Below the pieces are notes generated by a model. That model did no database searches. It worked only from the letters and a program-made list of their open reading frames with translations, and was not told the DNA's origin. This document shows positions 36,853 to 45,939 of a stretch of 64,000 bases of DNA, piece after piece; within the stretch, counting starts at the first letter, position 1; each line of letters opens with the position of its first letter. Source of the DNA: Hyphomicrobiales bacterium (GTDB lineage: Bacteria; Pseudomonadota; Alphaproteobacteria; Rhizobiales; Rhizobiaceae); contig UBYX01000025.1 in the NCBI GenBank assembly GCA_900469955.1, forward strand, positions 1-64,000, in the 5' to 3' direction. Made by a program: the position numbers and the translations under genes.

Positions 36853-38355
36853 ATGCAGGACGTAGCACGCAAGCTGACGGCGCTCAGCAATAAGGACGCG
36901 GAGCCCCACTACCGGGAAGCACCGAACAACATCGAGGCCGAACAGGCGCTGCTCGGCGCGATCCTGGTCAATAACGACGCCTATTACCGTGTCTCGGACT
37001 TCCTGAAGCCGGTCCACCTCCACGAGCCGCTCCACCGCAGGATCTTCGAAGTCGCCGGCGATATCATCCGGATGGGCAAGACCGCCAACCCGGTGACGAT
37101 CAAGACCTTCCTGCCTGCGGACGACAAGGTGGGCGACCTGACAGTTGCCCAGTATCTCGCCCGTCTTGCCGCCGAAGCCGTCTCGATCATCAACGCCGAG
37201 GACTATGGCCGGGCGATCTACGATCTGGCGCTGCGACGCGCGCTGATCACCATCGGCGAGGACATGGTCAACATCGCCTATGACGCGCCGCTCGACATGC
37301 CGCCGCAGACGCAGATCGAGGATACCGAACGCCGCCTCTTCGAACTTGCCGAAACCGGCCGCTACGACGGCGGCTTCCAATCCTTCAACGATGCGGTGGC
37401 GCTCGCCATCGACATGGCCGGGCAGGCGTTCGAGCGCGACGGCCATCTCTCCGGCATCTCGACGGGCATCATGTCGCTCGACAGCAAGATGGGCGGCTTG
37501 CAGCGTTCCGACTTGATCGTGCTCGCGGGACGCCCCGGCATGGGCAAGACCTCGCTCGCCACCAACATCGCCTACAACATCGCCGCCTCCTACGAGCCCG
37601 AAGTGCAGCCGGACGGCTCCTTCAAGGCACGGAACGGCGGGGTCGTCGGCTTCTATTCGCTCGAAATGTCGGCCGAACAGCTCGCCACCCGTATCATTTC
37701 CGAGCAGACGGAAGTCTCCTCGTCGAAGATCCGTCGCGGCGACATCACCGAGGCGGATTTCGAAAAGCTCGTCGCCTGCTCCCAGATGATGCAGAAGGTG
37801 CCGCTCTTCATCGACCAGACCGGCGGTATCTCGATCGCTCAGCTTTCCGCCCGCGCCCGCCGCCTGAAGCGCCAGCGCGGCCTCGATTGCCTGGTGGTCG
37901 ACTATATCCAGCTGATGACCGGTTCGGGCAAATCCGGCGAGAACCGCGTGCAGGAAATCACCCAGATCACCACCGGCCTGAAGGCGCTCGGCAAGGAACT
38001 CAACGTGCCGATCATCGCGCTGTCGCAGCTCTCGCGACAGGTGGAAAGCCGCGACGACAAACGCCCGCAGCTCTCCGACCTTCGCGAATCGGGCTCGATC
38101 GAACAGGACGCTGACGTCGTGCTCTTCGTGTTCCGCGAGGAATACTACGTGAAGAACATGGAGCCGCGCGATATTTCCGATCCGAAATACCCGGAGTGGG
38201 AAGCGCATATGGACAAGGTGAAGGGCACGGCGGACGTCATCATCGCCAAGCAGCGCCACGGGCCGACCGGTACCGTCAAACTCGCCTTCCAGTCGGAATA
38301 TACGCGCTTCGCCGATCTGGCCGACCCGAGCTTCACGCAGTACGAAGAGCACTGA
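36853..38355 (+). CDS. dnaB: Replicative DNA helicase
   Basis: A 500-residue hexameric helicase that unwinds DNA at the replication fork. The N-terminal DnaB domain begins PNNIEAEQALLGAILV; the RecA-like domain has Walker A GRPGMGKTS near residue 228, YSLEMSAEQLATR, DYIQLM (Walker B) and the SQLSRQVESR block. No intein is present in the P-loop or later motifs. ATG 36853 gives the usual short acidic N-terminus; TTG 36844 is also in frame. Confidence 0.96.
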   Translation: MQDVARKLTALSNKDAEPHYREAPNNIEAEQALLGAILVNNDAYYRVSDFLKPVHLHEPLHRRIFEVAGDIIRMGKTANPVTIKTFLPADDKVGDLTVAQYLARLAAEAVSIINAEDYGRAIYDLALRRALITIGEDMVNIAYDAPLDMPPQTQIEDTERRLFELAETGRYDGGFQSFNDAVALAIDMAGQAFERDGHLSGISTGIMSLDSKMGGLQRSDLIVLAGRPGMGKTSLATNIAYNIAASYEPEVQPDGSFKARNGGVVGFYSLEMSAEQLATRIISEQTEVSSSKIRRGDITEADFEKLVACSQMMQKVPLFIDQTGGISIAQLSARARRLKRQRGLDCLVVDYIQLMTGSGKSGENRVQEITQITTGLKALGKELNVPIIALSQLSRQVESRDDKRPQLSDLRESGSIEQDADVVLFVFREEYYVKNMEPRDISDPKYPEWEAHMDKVKGTADVIIAKQRHGPTGTVKLAFQSEYTRFADLADPSFTQYEEH

Positions 38356-38454
38356 CGGCGGCAGGTCTGCCTGTTTTTTGAGCAAGAGTAAGTCCGCAAT
38401 CCTTTCGTAGGCTGCGGGCTTCCCTAGACTCCCCGCAATTCGGCTATTTGGCAT

Positions 38455-38493
38455 GGGGATTGCTCCCCTGTTTTCTGACCAAACAGGGGAGCA
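38455..38493 (+). promoter_or_regulatory. Leader hairpin that covers the ribosome-binding site of the next gene
   Basis: Thirteen-base perfect arms, TGCTCCCCTGTTT at 38461-38473 and AAACAGGGGAGCA at 38481-38493, have a 7-base loop. The second arm contains the only Shine-Dalgarno candidate (AGGGGAG), ending 4 bases before ATG 38497. An upstream GGGGA at 38455-38459 can pair with TCCCC at 38464-38468, which would free the second arm. The layout suggests control of translation, although a plain terminator or mRNA-stability stem is possible. Confidence 0.6.
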
Positions 38494-38496
38494 TTC

Positions 38497-39294
38497 ATGC
38501 AACGTCGAACCTTCATTTCTCGCGCCTTGGCAGCTGCAGCCGTTTTCGCCGCCACTCTTGCCGGGCCGCTTCCGGCGCTGGCCGATGCGCTGGACAGCAT
38601 CAAGTCCAGCGGCAAGCTGCGCGTCGCTGTACCGCAGGATTTCCCGCCTTTCGGCAGCGTCGGCGCCGACATGGCCGCCAAAGGCTATGACATCGATATG
38701 GCAACGCTGATCGCCGAAAAGCTCGGCGTGAAGGTTGAACTCGTGCCGGTGACCAGTGCAAACCGCATTCCTTACCTGCAGACCAACAAGGTGGATCTGG
38801 TGATCTCGAGCCTCGGCAAAAATCCCGAGCGCGAAAAGGTCGTCGATTTCTCCGCCGCCTATGCTCCCTTCTACAACGGCGTCTTCGCTCCGGCAGGGCT
38901 GGACATCAAGTCGACCGACGATCTCGCCGGCAGGACCGTCGGCGTGACGCGCGGAGCGATCGAAGATCTCGAACTGACGAAAGTCGCACCGCCGAGCGCC
39001 ACCATCAAACGCTACGAAGACAACAACGGCACGATTTCCGCCTTCCTGTCCGGCCAGGTCGAAGCCGTCGCCACTGGCAACGTGGTCGCCGCCGCGATCC
39101 TCGAGCGGAATCCGCCGAAGCGTCCGGAGCCGAAATTCCTCATCAAGAACTCCCCCTGCTATATCGGCCTCGGCAAGAACGAACCCGCTTTGCTCGAAAT
39201 GGTCAACGGCATCATCGCCGCCGCCAAGACCGACGGCTCGCTGAACAAGATCGCCGAAAAGTGGCTCGGGACTTCGCTGCCCGCGGATCTCTGA
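38497..39294 (+). CDS. Amino-acid ABC transporter substrate-binding protein (family 3)
   Basis: A 265-residue periplasmic protein. The signal peptide MQRRTFISRALAAAAVFAAT has a twin-Arg-like start and a cut site near ALADA. The mature part begins SGKLRVAVPQDFPPFG and has GYDIDMATLIAEKLG, typical of SBP_bac_3 proteins binding polar amino acids. The ligand cannot be named. Two permease genes follow; no ATPase gene is adjacent, so a remote ATPase must be used or it lies elsewhere. Confidence 0.9.
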   Translation: MQRRTFISRALAAAAVFAATLAGPLPALADALDSIKSSGKLRVAVPQDFPPFGSVGADMAAKGYDIDMATLIAEKLGVKVELVPVTSANRIPYLQTNKVDLVISSLGKNPEREKVVDFSAAYAPFYNGVFAPAGLDIKSTDDLAGRTVGVTRGAIEDLELTKVAPPSATIKRYEDNNGTISAFLSGQVEAVATGNVVAAAILERNPPKRPEPKFLIKNSPCYIGLGKNEPALLEMVNGIIAAAKTDGSLNKIAEKWLGTSLPADL

Positions 39295-39310
39295 TCGTTT
39301 CCTCGGACTG

Positions 39311-39336
39311 CCGCCGCCTGTTGGCACGGGCGGCGG
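39311..39336 (+). repeat. Stem between binding-protein and permease genes
   Basis: CCGCCGCC (39311-39318) and GGCGGCGG (39329-39336) pair perfectly with a 10-base loop, 17 bases after the stop of the binding-protein gene. Such stems commonly protect the upstream mRNA or partially terminate, so that more binding protein than permease is made. Confidence 0.6.
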
Positions 39337-39361
39337 ACTTCTACAGACACGGGCGGGCGCA

Positions 39362-40033
39362 ATGCACTATATCTTCGATTTCAGCTGGGTCTGGGACTAT
39401 GGTCCCGTCATCCTGAAGGGTCTTTTCGTCACTGTCGAACTGACTTTGGTCGGCGCGGTGGCCGGGGTGCTTCTCGGGATTTTATGCGCCTGGATCAGGA
39501 CGCTCGGGCCGGAGATGCTCCGCCCGCCGGTGGCGGCCTATGTGGAACTGATCCGCAACACACCCTTCATGATCCAGCTCTTCTTCATCTTTTTCGGCCT
39601 GCCCTCCGTCGGAGTCCAGCTTTCGGAACTGCAGGCGGCAAATCTCGCGATGATCATCAATCTCGGCGCCTATAGCTGCGAAATCATCAGGGCCGGTATC
39701 GAGGCCACGCCAAAGGGCCAGTTCGAGGCCGGCGCGGCGCTGGCGCTGAGACCCCTGCAGACCTTCCGCCTAGTGATACTGGTGCCTGCCCTGCAGCGCA
39801 TCTGGCCGGCGCTCTCCTCGCAGATCGTCATCGTCATGCTGGGATCGGCCGTCGTTTCGCAAATCGCCGCCGAGGACGTGACCTTCGCGGCCAATTTCAT
39901 TCAGTCGCGCACATTCAGGGCCTTCGAGGCCTACATGCTTTCCACCGCCATCTACCTGCTGTTTGCGATTGCGCTGCGTCAATTGCTCAACCAGATGGGC
40001 CGCTGGATCTTTCCGAAGGTGGCTGCCCGATGA
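39362..40033 (+). CDS. Amino-acid ABC transporter permease (HisM/GlnP type)
   Basis: A 223-residue inner-membrane protein with about five helices. It has the EAA-loop pattern EATPKGQFEAGAALAL that contacts the ATPase, and AYVELIRNTPFMIQLFF, the hallmark of polar amino-acid permeases. It pairs with the second permease, which overlaps it by 4 bases (ATGA). First permease of the importer started by the binding protein upstream. Confidence 0.92.
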   Translation: MHYIFDFSWVWDYGPVILKGLFVTVELTLVGAVAGVLLGILCAWIRTLGPEMLRPPVAAYVELIRNTPFMIQLFFIFFGLPSVGVQLSELQAANLAMIINLGAYSCEIIRAGIEATPKGQFEAGAALALRPLQTFRLVILVPALQRIWPALSSQIVIVMLGSAVVSQIAAEDVTFAANFIQSRTFRAFEAYMLSTAIYLLFAIALRQLLNQMGRWIFPKVAAR

Positions 40034-40689
40034 GCGATTTCACGACCTGGGACATCCTGCGCAACCTGTTGCTCGCGACCCGCTGGACATTGGTGCTTTC
40101 CCTCACATCCTTCATCGGCGGCGGCATTGTGGGGCTGGCGATCCTGTTCCTGCGAATCGGCAAGTCGCCCCTCGGCCGGCATTTCGCGCGCTGTTATGTG
40201 GAACTCTTCCAAGGCACGCCGCTTCTGATGCAATTGTTTCTGGCCTTCTTCGGGCTCGGATTGTTCGGCATTGACGTACCGGCCTGGCTCGCGGCGGGTG
40301 TGGCGCTGATCTGCTGGACTGCCGCATTCCTCGTCGAGATCTGGCGGGGCTGCGTCGAATCCATCCCGAAGGGACAATGGGAGGCGGGGCAGAGCCTTGC
40401 CCTCAACCATGTTCAGCAGATGCGGTTGATCATTTTGCCTCAAGCGCTTCGGATCGCCATACCGCCGACGGCCGGTTTTTCCGTCCAGGTCATCAAGGGG
40501 ACCGCGCTCACCTCCATCATCGGTTTTGTCGAACTGTCGAAAGCCGGCACGATCGTCACGAACGCCACCTTCCAGCCGTTCGTCGTCTACGGTTTCGTGG
40601 CCCTCATCTACTTCGCGGTATGCTTTCCGTTGTCGAAATTCAGCAAACATCTGGAACGTCGCGCTGCCGCGGCCTATGCGACCCGCTGA
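40030..40689 (+). CDS. Amino-acid ABC transporter permease, second subunit
   Basis: A 219-residue partner permease with the same fold: CYVELFQGTPLLMQLFLAFF near residue 55 and the coupling loop ESIPKGQWEAGQSLAL. The ATG overlaps the stop of the first permease. It ends 145 bases before alr. Both permeases carry intact coupling loops, so they need an ATP-binding subunit, which is not encoded in the window. Confidence 0.92.
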   Translation: MSDFTTWDILRNLLLATRWTLVLSLTSFIGGGIVGLAILFLRIGKSPLGRHFARCYVELFQGTPLLMQLFLAFFGLGLFGIDVPAWLAAGVALICWTAAFLVEIWRGCVESIPKGQWEAGQSLALNHVQQMRLIILPQALRIAIPPTAGFSVQVIKGTALTSIIGFVELSKAGTIVTNATFQPFVVYGFVALIYFAVCFPLSKFSKHLERRAAAAYATR

Positions 40690-40834
40690 CCGCAGCAGCC
40701 GCGCACCCGTCCCCGACCTTTGCCGGCCCAACCATGCGCCGACTTCCCAAGTGGTCGCGAAAAGACCTCATTCGACGTTTCCACCTTGACGAGACCGGAT
40801 AGTTCAGGCTTGAGCCAGAGTAGGACGCCGCCGC

Positions 40835-42013
40835 ATGGAAGACCGACTGATGACCGATCCCGATGATCTCCTCGCCGAACTCGACGACTTCGAGATCGCG
40901 CCCCTGCGGCTGACGGTCGATCTCGGCGCGCTTGCCGACAACTGGCGGGAGATGGCACGCCGTTCCGGTTCCGCCCGCACCGCCGCGGTCGTCAAGGCGG
41001 ATGCTTATGGCCTCGGCCTCGAGGATTGCGGAGTGGCGCTCTACGAAGCCGGCGCGCGCGACTTCTTCGTGGCTGTCGTGCAGGAGGGCGTGACACTGCG
41101 CACCTATGCCCCCGATGCCCGAATCTACGTGCTTTCCGGCATCTGGCCCGGCCAGGAGCAGATGTTCTTCGAAAGCGGACTGGTTCCGGTGCTCGCATCC
41201 GAAGAGCAGCTCGCCTTCTGGATGTCGGTGACCGCCGAGCATGGGGACCACCCTTGCGCGCTGCAGGTCGACACCGGCTTCAACCGGCTCGGCATCCCGC
41301 TCGAGGACGCGATCGCCTTTGCCGACGACGTTTCGCGGCCGGCGAGCTTTTCGCCGGTGCTGGTGCTGTCGCATCTCCATAGCGGCGATACGCCCTTCTC
41401 ACCGCTCAACCGGACGCAACTCGAATCTTTCCGCAGGGTTGCGGAGGCTTTCGAAGGTATCGACGCAAGTCTTTCAGCCTCTGCTGGAATCTTCCTCGGC
41501 CCCGACTACCATTTCGATCTCACCCGTCCCGGCATTGCGCTCTACGGCGGCGAAGCGGTCAACGGCTCGCCGAACCCGATGCAGCCGGTCGCCAAGGCGG
41601 AGGCGCGCATCATCCAGATCCGCGACGCCAAAAAAGGCGAGACGGTCAGCTATGGCGGCACCTACGAGCTTTTGCGCGACAGCCGGCTCGCCACCGTTAC
41701 CGCGGGTTATGCGGACGGATACCTGCGTTCGCTTTCCGGTTCAGGCGTGCCGCTGCGCCAGGCGGAGAAGGACGGCGCCTTCGGTTTCTTCGCAGGCCGC
41801 AAGGTGCCGGTCGTCGGCCGCATCACCATGGACCTGACGATCTTCGACGTGACGGACATCCCGGCGGCCGATATCCGCACCGGCGACTATGTCGAACTCT
41901 TCGGCCCGAACATGCCGCTAGACGACGTCGCCCGCGCCGCCGGCACGATCGGCTACGAACTACTCACCAGCCTCGGCCTGCGCTACGAGCGGCGTTATAT
42001 CTATCCCGAATAG
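40835..42013 (+). CDS. alr: Alanine racemase
   Basis: A 392-residue PLP enzyme that interconverts L- and D-alanine for peptidoglycan. The PLP Lys is residue 54 in AVVKADAYGLG. Later parts include VDTGFNRLGIP, RPGIALYGGE and the C-terminal GRITMDLTIFDVTD. The N-terminus starts with an acidic 20-residue extension. It is located after dnaB, separated by the ABC uptake genes, and is followed 100 bases later by radA. Confidence 0.95.
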   Translation: MEDRLMTDPDDLLAELDDFEIAPLRLTVDLGALADNWREMARRSGSARTAAVVKADAYGLGLEDCGVALYEAGARDFFVAVVQEGVTLRTYAPDARIYVLSGIWPGQEQMFFESGLVPVLASEEQLAFWMSVTAEHGDHPCALQVDTGFNRLGIPLEDAIAFADDVSRPASFSPVLVLSHLHSGDTPFSPLNRTQLESFRRVAEAFEGIDASLSASAGIFLGPDYHFDLTRPGIALYGGEAVNGSPNPMQPVAKAEARIIQIRDAKKGETVSYGGTYELLRDSRLATVTAGYADGYLRSLSGSGVPLRQAEKDGAFGFFAGRKVPVVGRITMDLTIFDVTDIPAADIRTGDYVELFGPNMPLDDVARAAGTIGYELLTSLGLRYERRYIYPE

Positions 42014-42113
42014 CCGCTAATCTTCTTGCCAGCGCAGATATTTCCGGACTAAAAGGATCTGTTCCGCTTTTGTTCCCTGCGGATTCATGAGTATCAAAAG
42101 CGGCAACTGAACC

Positions 42114-43517
42114 ATGGCAAAACCAAAAACTCAATTCGTATGCCAGAACTGCGGCACGGTGCACAACCGCTGGGCTGGCAAATGCGACGGCTGCGGCGAG
42201 TGGAACACCATCGTCGAGGAAGACCCGATGGGCGGCATCGGCGGCGGTCCCGGCAAGGTGCCGAAGAAGGGCCGCGCGGTCTCGCTGACCACGCTTTCCG
42301 GGGAGACCGAGGAAGCACCGCGCATCCATACCGGCATATCCGAACTCGACCGGGCGACCGGCGGCGGTTTCGTGCGTGGCTCGGCCGTCCTCATCGGCGG
42401 TGACCCCGGCATTGGTAAATCAACGCTGCTGATGCAGGCCGCCGCCGCACTCTCCCGTCGCGGCCACCGGATCATCTACGTATCGGGCGAAGAGGCCGTG
42501 GCGCAGGTGCGGCTGCGCGCCCAGCGGTTGGGCGCGGCCGACAGCGACGTGCTGCTCGCCGCAGAGACCAATGTCGAAGACATTCTTGCGACCATCGCCG
42601 AAGGCAAGCGGCCGGACCTCGTGATCATCGATTCGATCCAGACGCTCTGGAGCGATACGGCGGATTCGGCGCCCGGCACCGTCACGCAGGTGCGTACCGG
42701 CGTCCAGGCGATGATCCGGTTTGCCAAGCAGACGGGCGCTGCGATGGTGCTCGTTGGCCATGTCACCAAGGAAGGCCAGATCGCCGGGCCGCGGGTCGTC
42801 GAGCACATGGTCGACGCCGTCCTTTATTTCGAGGGCGATCGCGGCCACCACTACCGCATCCTGCGCACGGTCAAGAACCGGTTCGGCCCGACCGACGAGA
42901 TCGGCGTCTTCGAAATGTCCGACAAGGGACTGCGGGAAGTGTCGAACCCTTCCGAACTCTTCCTCGGCGAGCGCAATGCCAAGGCGCCGGGCGCCGCCGT
43001 ATTTGCAGGCATGGAGGGGACGCGCCCCGTGCTGGTCGAGGTCCAGGCCCTCGTCGCGCAGACGTCGCTCGGAACGCCGAGGCGGGCCGTGGTCGGCTGG
43101 GATTCGTCGCGGCTGTCGATGATCCTGGCGGTTCTGGAAGCCCATTGCGGCGTCAGGCTCGGGCAGCACGACGTGTATCTGAACGTGGCGGGCGGCTATC
43201 GCATCTCCGAACCGGCCGCAGACCTTGCGGTCGCTTCGGCGCTCGTCTCGTCGCTTGCCGGACTTGCCCTGCCTGCCGATTGCGTCTATTTCGGCGAAAT
43301 CAGCCTCTCGGGCGCCGTACGGCCGGTTTCCCAGACCGCGCAACGGCTCAAGGAGGCGGAAAAACTCGGTTTTGCGGGTGCGATGCTGCCGGCCACCTCC
43401 GCCGAAGTGCCGAAGGGCGCGAACGGACGGTGGGTCACCATCGAAGACCTGCCGGACCTGGTGTCGCGGATTGCGGGTTCCTCGTCGAAGTTGCGCCAAA
43501 CGCCGGAAGATGATTGA
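42114..43517 (+). CDS. radA: DNA repair protein RadA
   Basis: A 467-residue protein helping branch migration in recombination. A C4 zinc finger (CQNCGTVHNRW...CDGCG) occupies residues 10-28. Walker A GGDPGIGKST lies near residue 98, the RadA motif KNRFGPTDE near 256, and a Lon-protease-like C-terminal domain (YLNVAGGYRISEPAADLA) after 340, as normal. It is part of the alr-radA-cvpA-purF order. Confidence 0.96.
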   Translation: MAKPKTQFVCQNCGTVHNRWAGKCDGCGEWNTIVEEDPMGGIGGGPGKVPKKGRAVSLTTLSGETEEAPRIHTGISELDRATGGGFVRGSAVLIGGDPGIGKSTLLMQAAAALSRRGHRIIYVSGEEAVAQVRLRAQRLGAADSDVLLAAETNVEDILATIAEGKRPDLVIIDSIQTLWSDTADSAPGTVTQVRTGVQAMIRFAKQTGAAMVLVGHVTKEGQIAGPRVVEHMVDAVLYFEGDRGHHYRILRTVKNRFGPTDEIGVFEMSDKGLREVSNPSELFLGERNAKAPGAAVFAGMEGTRPVLVEVQALVAQTSLGTPRRAVVGWDSSRLSMILAVLEAHCGVRLGQHDVYLNVAGGYRISEPAADLAVASALVSSLAGLALPADCVYFGEISLSGAVRPVSQTAQRLKEAEKLGFAGAMLPATSAEVPKGANGRWVTIEDLPDLVSRIAGSSSKLRQTPEDD

Positions 43518-43603
43518 TCTTCCGTTAACAGGTCCGCTGTTGTATGACGGCTGCGAGACAGCGGGGGCTGTCGCGAATTCGGCAAGTCTGGAGTAGTTCT
43601 TAT

Positions 43604-44191
43604 ATGCCCATCACAATTTTCGACGGTATCGTCATCGGCGTGACGCTGTTTTCTGCCGTGCTCGCCATGGTTCGCGGTTTTTCGCGGGAAGTGCTGTCGA
43701 TCGCAAGCTGGGTAGGCTCCGTTGCCGCCGCCTATTACCTCTATCCGCTGCTTCTGCCCTACGCCAAGAACTACACGACCGATGACCGCATCGCGATCGC
43801 CGCCTCCGCCGGCATCATCTTCCTGCTTGCGCTGATCATCATCTCCTTCATCACCACGCGCATTGCAGACTTCATCATCGACAGCCGCATTGGCGCGCTC
43901 GACCGAACCCTCGGCTTCCTGTTCGGCGCGGCCCGGGGCATCCTCCTCCTGGTTGTCGCCGTCGCCTTCTGGAACTGGCTCGTCGACGTGCGCTCACAGC
44001 CGGTATGGGTCACCCAGGCGAAATCGAAGCCTTTCCTCGACACGCTCGTCGCACGCCTCGAGGCTGTGCTGCCCGACGATATCGAGCCGCAGATCCGCGC
44101 CCGCATCCTCGGCCGCGACGCAGCGCCTGCCGAAGGTGCGCCCGCCCAGGAGCAGCCGCCGGCGGAAGATGCGCCGGCGACAAATAATTGA
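43604..44191 (+). CDS. cvpA: CvpA family membrane protein
   Basis: A 195-residue protein with four hydrophobic helices in the first 130 residues (DGIVIGVTLFSAVLAMVRGFSREV, LSIASWVGSVAAAYYL, IIFLLALIIISFITT, RGILLLVVAVAFW). The FSREVLS segment is the CvpA signature. The C-terminus is Ala/Pro/Glu-rich and cytoplasmic or periplasmic. Named for colicin V production, but the general role is unclear. It precedes purF as in many proteobacteria. Confidence 0.9.
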   Translation: MPITIFDGIVIGVTLFSAVLAMVRGFSREVLSIASWVGSVAAAYYLYPLLLPYAKNYTTDDRIAIAASAGIIFLLALIIISFITTRIADFIIDSRIGALDRTLGFLFGAARGILLLVVAVAFWNWLVDVRSQPVWVTQAKSKPFLDTLVARLEAVLPDDIEPQIRARILGRDAAPAEGAPAQEQPPAEDAPATNN

Positions 44192-44256
44192 CGTTATCTT
44201 GCGCTTGATGCAGCGCGAAACGTCACCATTTGTGGTATCATTCGCAGTAAAGTGAA

Positions 44257-44303
44257 AAACGGGCGGGGCTCGGGGAGTTTTCCCCGGCCCGCCTTTCCGT
44301 TTT
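44257..44303 (+). terminator. Long hairpin in the cvpA-purF gap
   Basis: GGCGGG (44262-44267) pairs with CCCGCC (44288-44293), and the stem continues inward with 44271-44276 pairing 44281-44286, with small bulges and a short loop. Outer bases AAAACGG (44257-44263) could instead pair with CCGTTTT (44297-44303). It may end cvpA transcripts or act as an attenuator in the 150-base purF leader. Confidence 0.5.
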
Positions 44304-44309
44304 CCGAAG

Positions 44310-44322
44310 GGACAAGTTGTCC
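44310..44322. repeat. 13-base palindrome just upstream of purF
   Basis: GGACAA and TTGTCC are perfect arms around one central base, ending 19 bases before the purF ATG. A short operator is possible; no regulator is known from the sequence. Confidence 0.4.
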
Positions 44323-44341
44323 GAAAGGGATAAGGGCCAAG

Positions 44342-45844
44342 ATGAGAGAGCCGGTTTCTGAGACGTTCGCCGACAACAACGTCAACGAGTGGGATGGCGA
44401 TACGCTTCGCGAGGAATGCGGCGTCTTCGGGATTCTTGGTCACCCGGATGCGGCGACGCTGACGGCACTCGGCCTGCACGCCCTGCAGCATCGCGGCCAG
44501 GAGGCCGCCGGCATCGTCTCCTTCGACGGTCTGCGCTTCCACTCCGAACGCCGGATGGGCCTTGTCGGCGACCACTATACGGATCCCGCCACGCTTGCCC
44601 GCCTTCCCGGCAATATCGCCATGGGCCATGTCCGTTATTCGACCACCGGCGAAGTGGCGCTGCGCAACGTGCAGCCGCTGTTTGCCGAACTGGAAGTCGG
44701 CGGCATCGCGATTGCCCATAACGGCAACTTCACCAACGGCCTGACGCTTCGCCGCCAGCTCATCGCCGGCGGCGCCATCTGTCAGTCCACCTCCGATACG
44801 GAAGTGGTTCTGCATCTCATCGCCCGCTCCCGCTACGCCTCGACGGCTGACCGCTTCATCGATGCGATCCGGCAGATGGAAGGCGGTTATTCCATGGTGG
44901 CGATCACCCGCACCAAGCTGATCGCCGCCCGCGATCCCACCGGCATCCGCCCGCTGGTGATGGGCGAACTCGACGGAAAGCCGATCTTCTGCTCCGAGAC
45001 CTGTGCGCTCGACATCATCGGCGCGAAGTTCGTCCGCGACGTGGAGAACGGCGAAGTCATCATCTGCGAGATCCAGTCGGACGGCTCGGTCACCATCGAC
45101 GCCCGCAAGGCCGGCAACGGTCAGTCCGAGCGGCTCTGCCTGTTCGAGTATGTCTATTTCGCCCGGCCGGATTCGGTCGTCGGCGGCCGCAGCGTCTATG
45201 TCGCGCGCAAGAACATGGGCATCAACCTCGCAAAGGAAGCCGCGGTCGACGCCGATGTGGTCGTGCCGGTTCCGGATGGCGGCACGCCGGCCGCTCTCGG
45301 CTTCGCGCAGGAAAGCGGCATACCGTTTGAATACGGCATCATCCGCAACCACTATGTCGGCCGTACCTTCATCGAGCCGACGCAGCAGATCCGCGCCTTT
45401 GGCGTCAAGCTCAAGCATTCGGCGAACCGTGCGATGATCGAGGGCAAGCGCGTCATCCTCGTCGACGATTCGATCGTGCGCGGCACCACTTCGCTGAAAA
45501 TCGTCCAGATGATCCGCGATGCGGGCGCCAAGGAAGTGCATTTCCGCGTCGCGAGTCCGATGATCTTCTATCCGGACTTCTATGGCATCGACACGCCGGA
45601 CCGGGAAAAGCTGCTCGCCAACCAGTACGACAGCCTGGACGCGATGTGCCGGTATATCGGCGCGGATTCGCTGCAGTTCCTGTCGATCAACGGCCTCTAC
45701 CGCGCCGTCGGCAGCGAGGACCGGAACAACGCCCGCCCGCAATTTACCGACCACTATTTCACCGGCGACTATCCGACCCGCCTCCTCGACAAGGACGGCG
45801 AAACGATGGGACGCAAGGTTTCGGTGCTCGCCAGCAACGGCTGA
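44342..45844 (+). CDS. purF: Amidophosphoribosyltransferase
   Basis: A 500-residue enzyme that makes phosphoribosylamine from PRPP and glutamine, the first step of purine synthesis. A 25-residue propeptide precedes Cys26 (EECGVFGILG), the glutaminase nucleophile after processing, as in B. subtilis-type PurF. The PRPP-binding motif ILVDDSIVRGTT lies near residue 375. Good start at 44342; the frame is open a further 30 codons. An excellent terminator follows the stop. Confidence 0.96.
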   Translation: MREPVSETFADNNVNEWDGDTLREECGVFGILGHPDAATLTALGLHALQHRGQEAAGIVSFDGLRFHSERRMGLVGDHYTDPATLARLPGNIAMGHVRYSTTGEVALRNVQPLFAELEVGGIAIAHNGNFTNGLTLRRQLIAGGAICQSTSDTEVVLHLIARSRYASTADRFIDAIRQMEGGYSMVAITRTKLIAARDPTGIRPLVMGELDGKPIFCSETCALDIIGAKFVRDVENGEVIICEIQSDGSVTIDARKAGNGQSERLCLFEYVYFARPDSVVGGRSVYVARKNMGINLAKEAAVDADVVVPVPDGGTPAALGFAQESGIPFEYGIIRNHYVGRTFIEPTQQIRAFGVKLKHSANRAMIEGKRVILVDDSIVRGTTSLKIVQMIRDAGAKEVHFRVASPMIFYPDFYGIDTPDREKLLANQYDSLDAMCRYIGADSLQFLSINGLYRAVGSEDRNNARPQFTDHYFTGDYPTRLLDKDGETMGRKVSVLASNG

Positions 45845-45883
45845 GACAAACGGACCCGTTTGCATTTCGCACTGAACGCTCTA

Positions 45884-45913
45884 GAAGGCTGCGGCAACGC
45901 AGCCTTCTTTTTT
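45884..45913 (+). terminator. Rho-independent terminator after purF
   Basis: Perfect 10-base arms GAAGGCTGCG (45884-45893) and CGCAGCCTTC (45898-45907), a GCAA tetraloop and a run of six T (45908-45913). A textbook terminator 39 bases after the purF stop. Confidence 0.93.
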
Positions 45914-45939
45914 GTGCCGCGACAGGGTGAGGTGACGAG

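Noticed and set aside
36697-39327. 876-codon open frame on the minus strand across dnaB and the binding-protein gene
   Set aside because: Antisense shadow of dnaB and the ABC binding protein; no ribosome site or motif; the true genes on the plus strand are certain.
43994-45865. 623-codon minus-strand open frame opposite purF
   Set aside because: Shadow of purF and the end of cvpA, with biased low-complexity composition and no motif.
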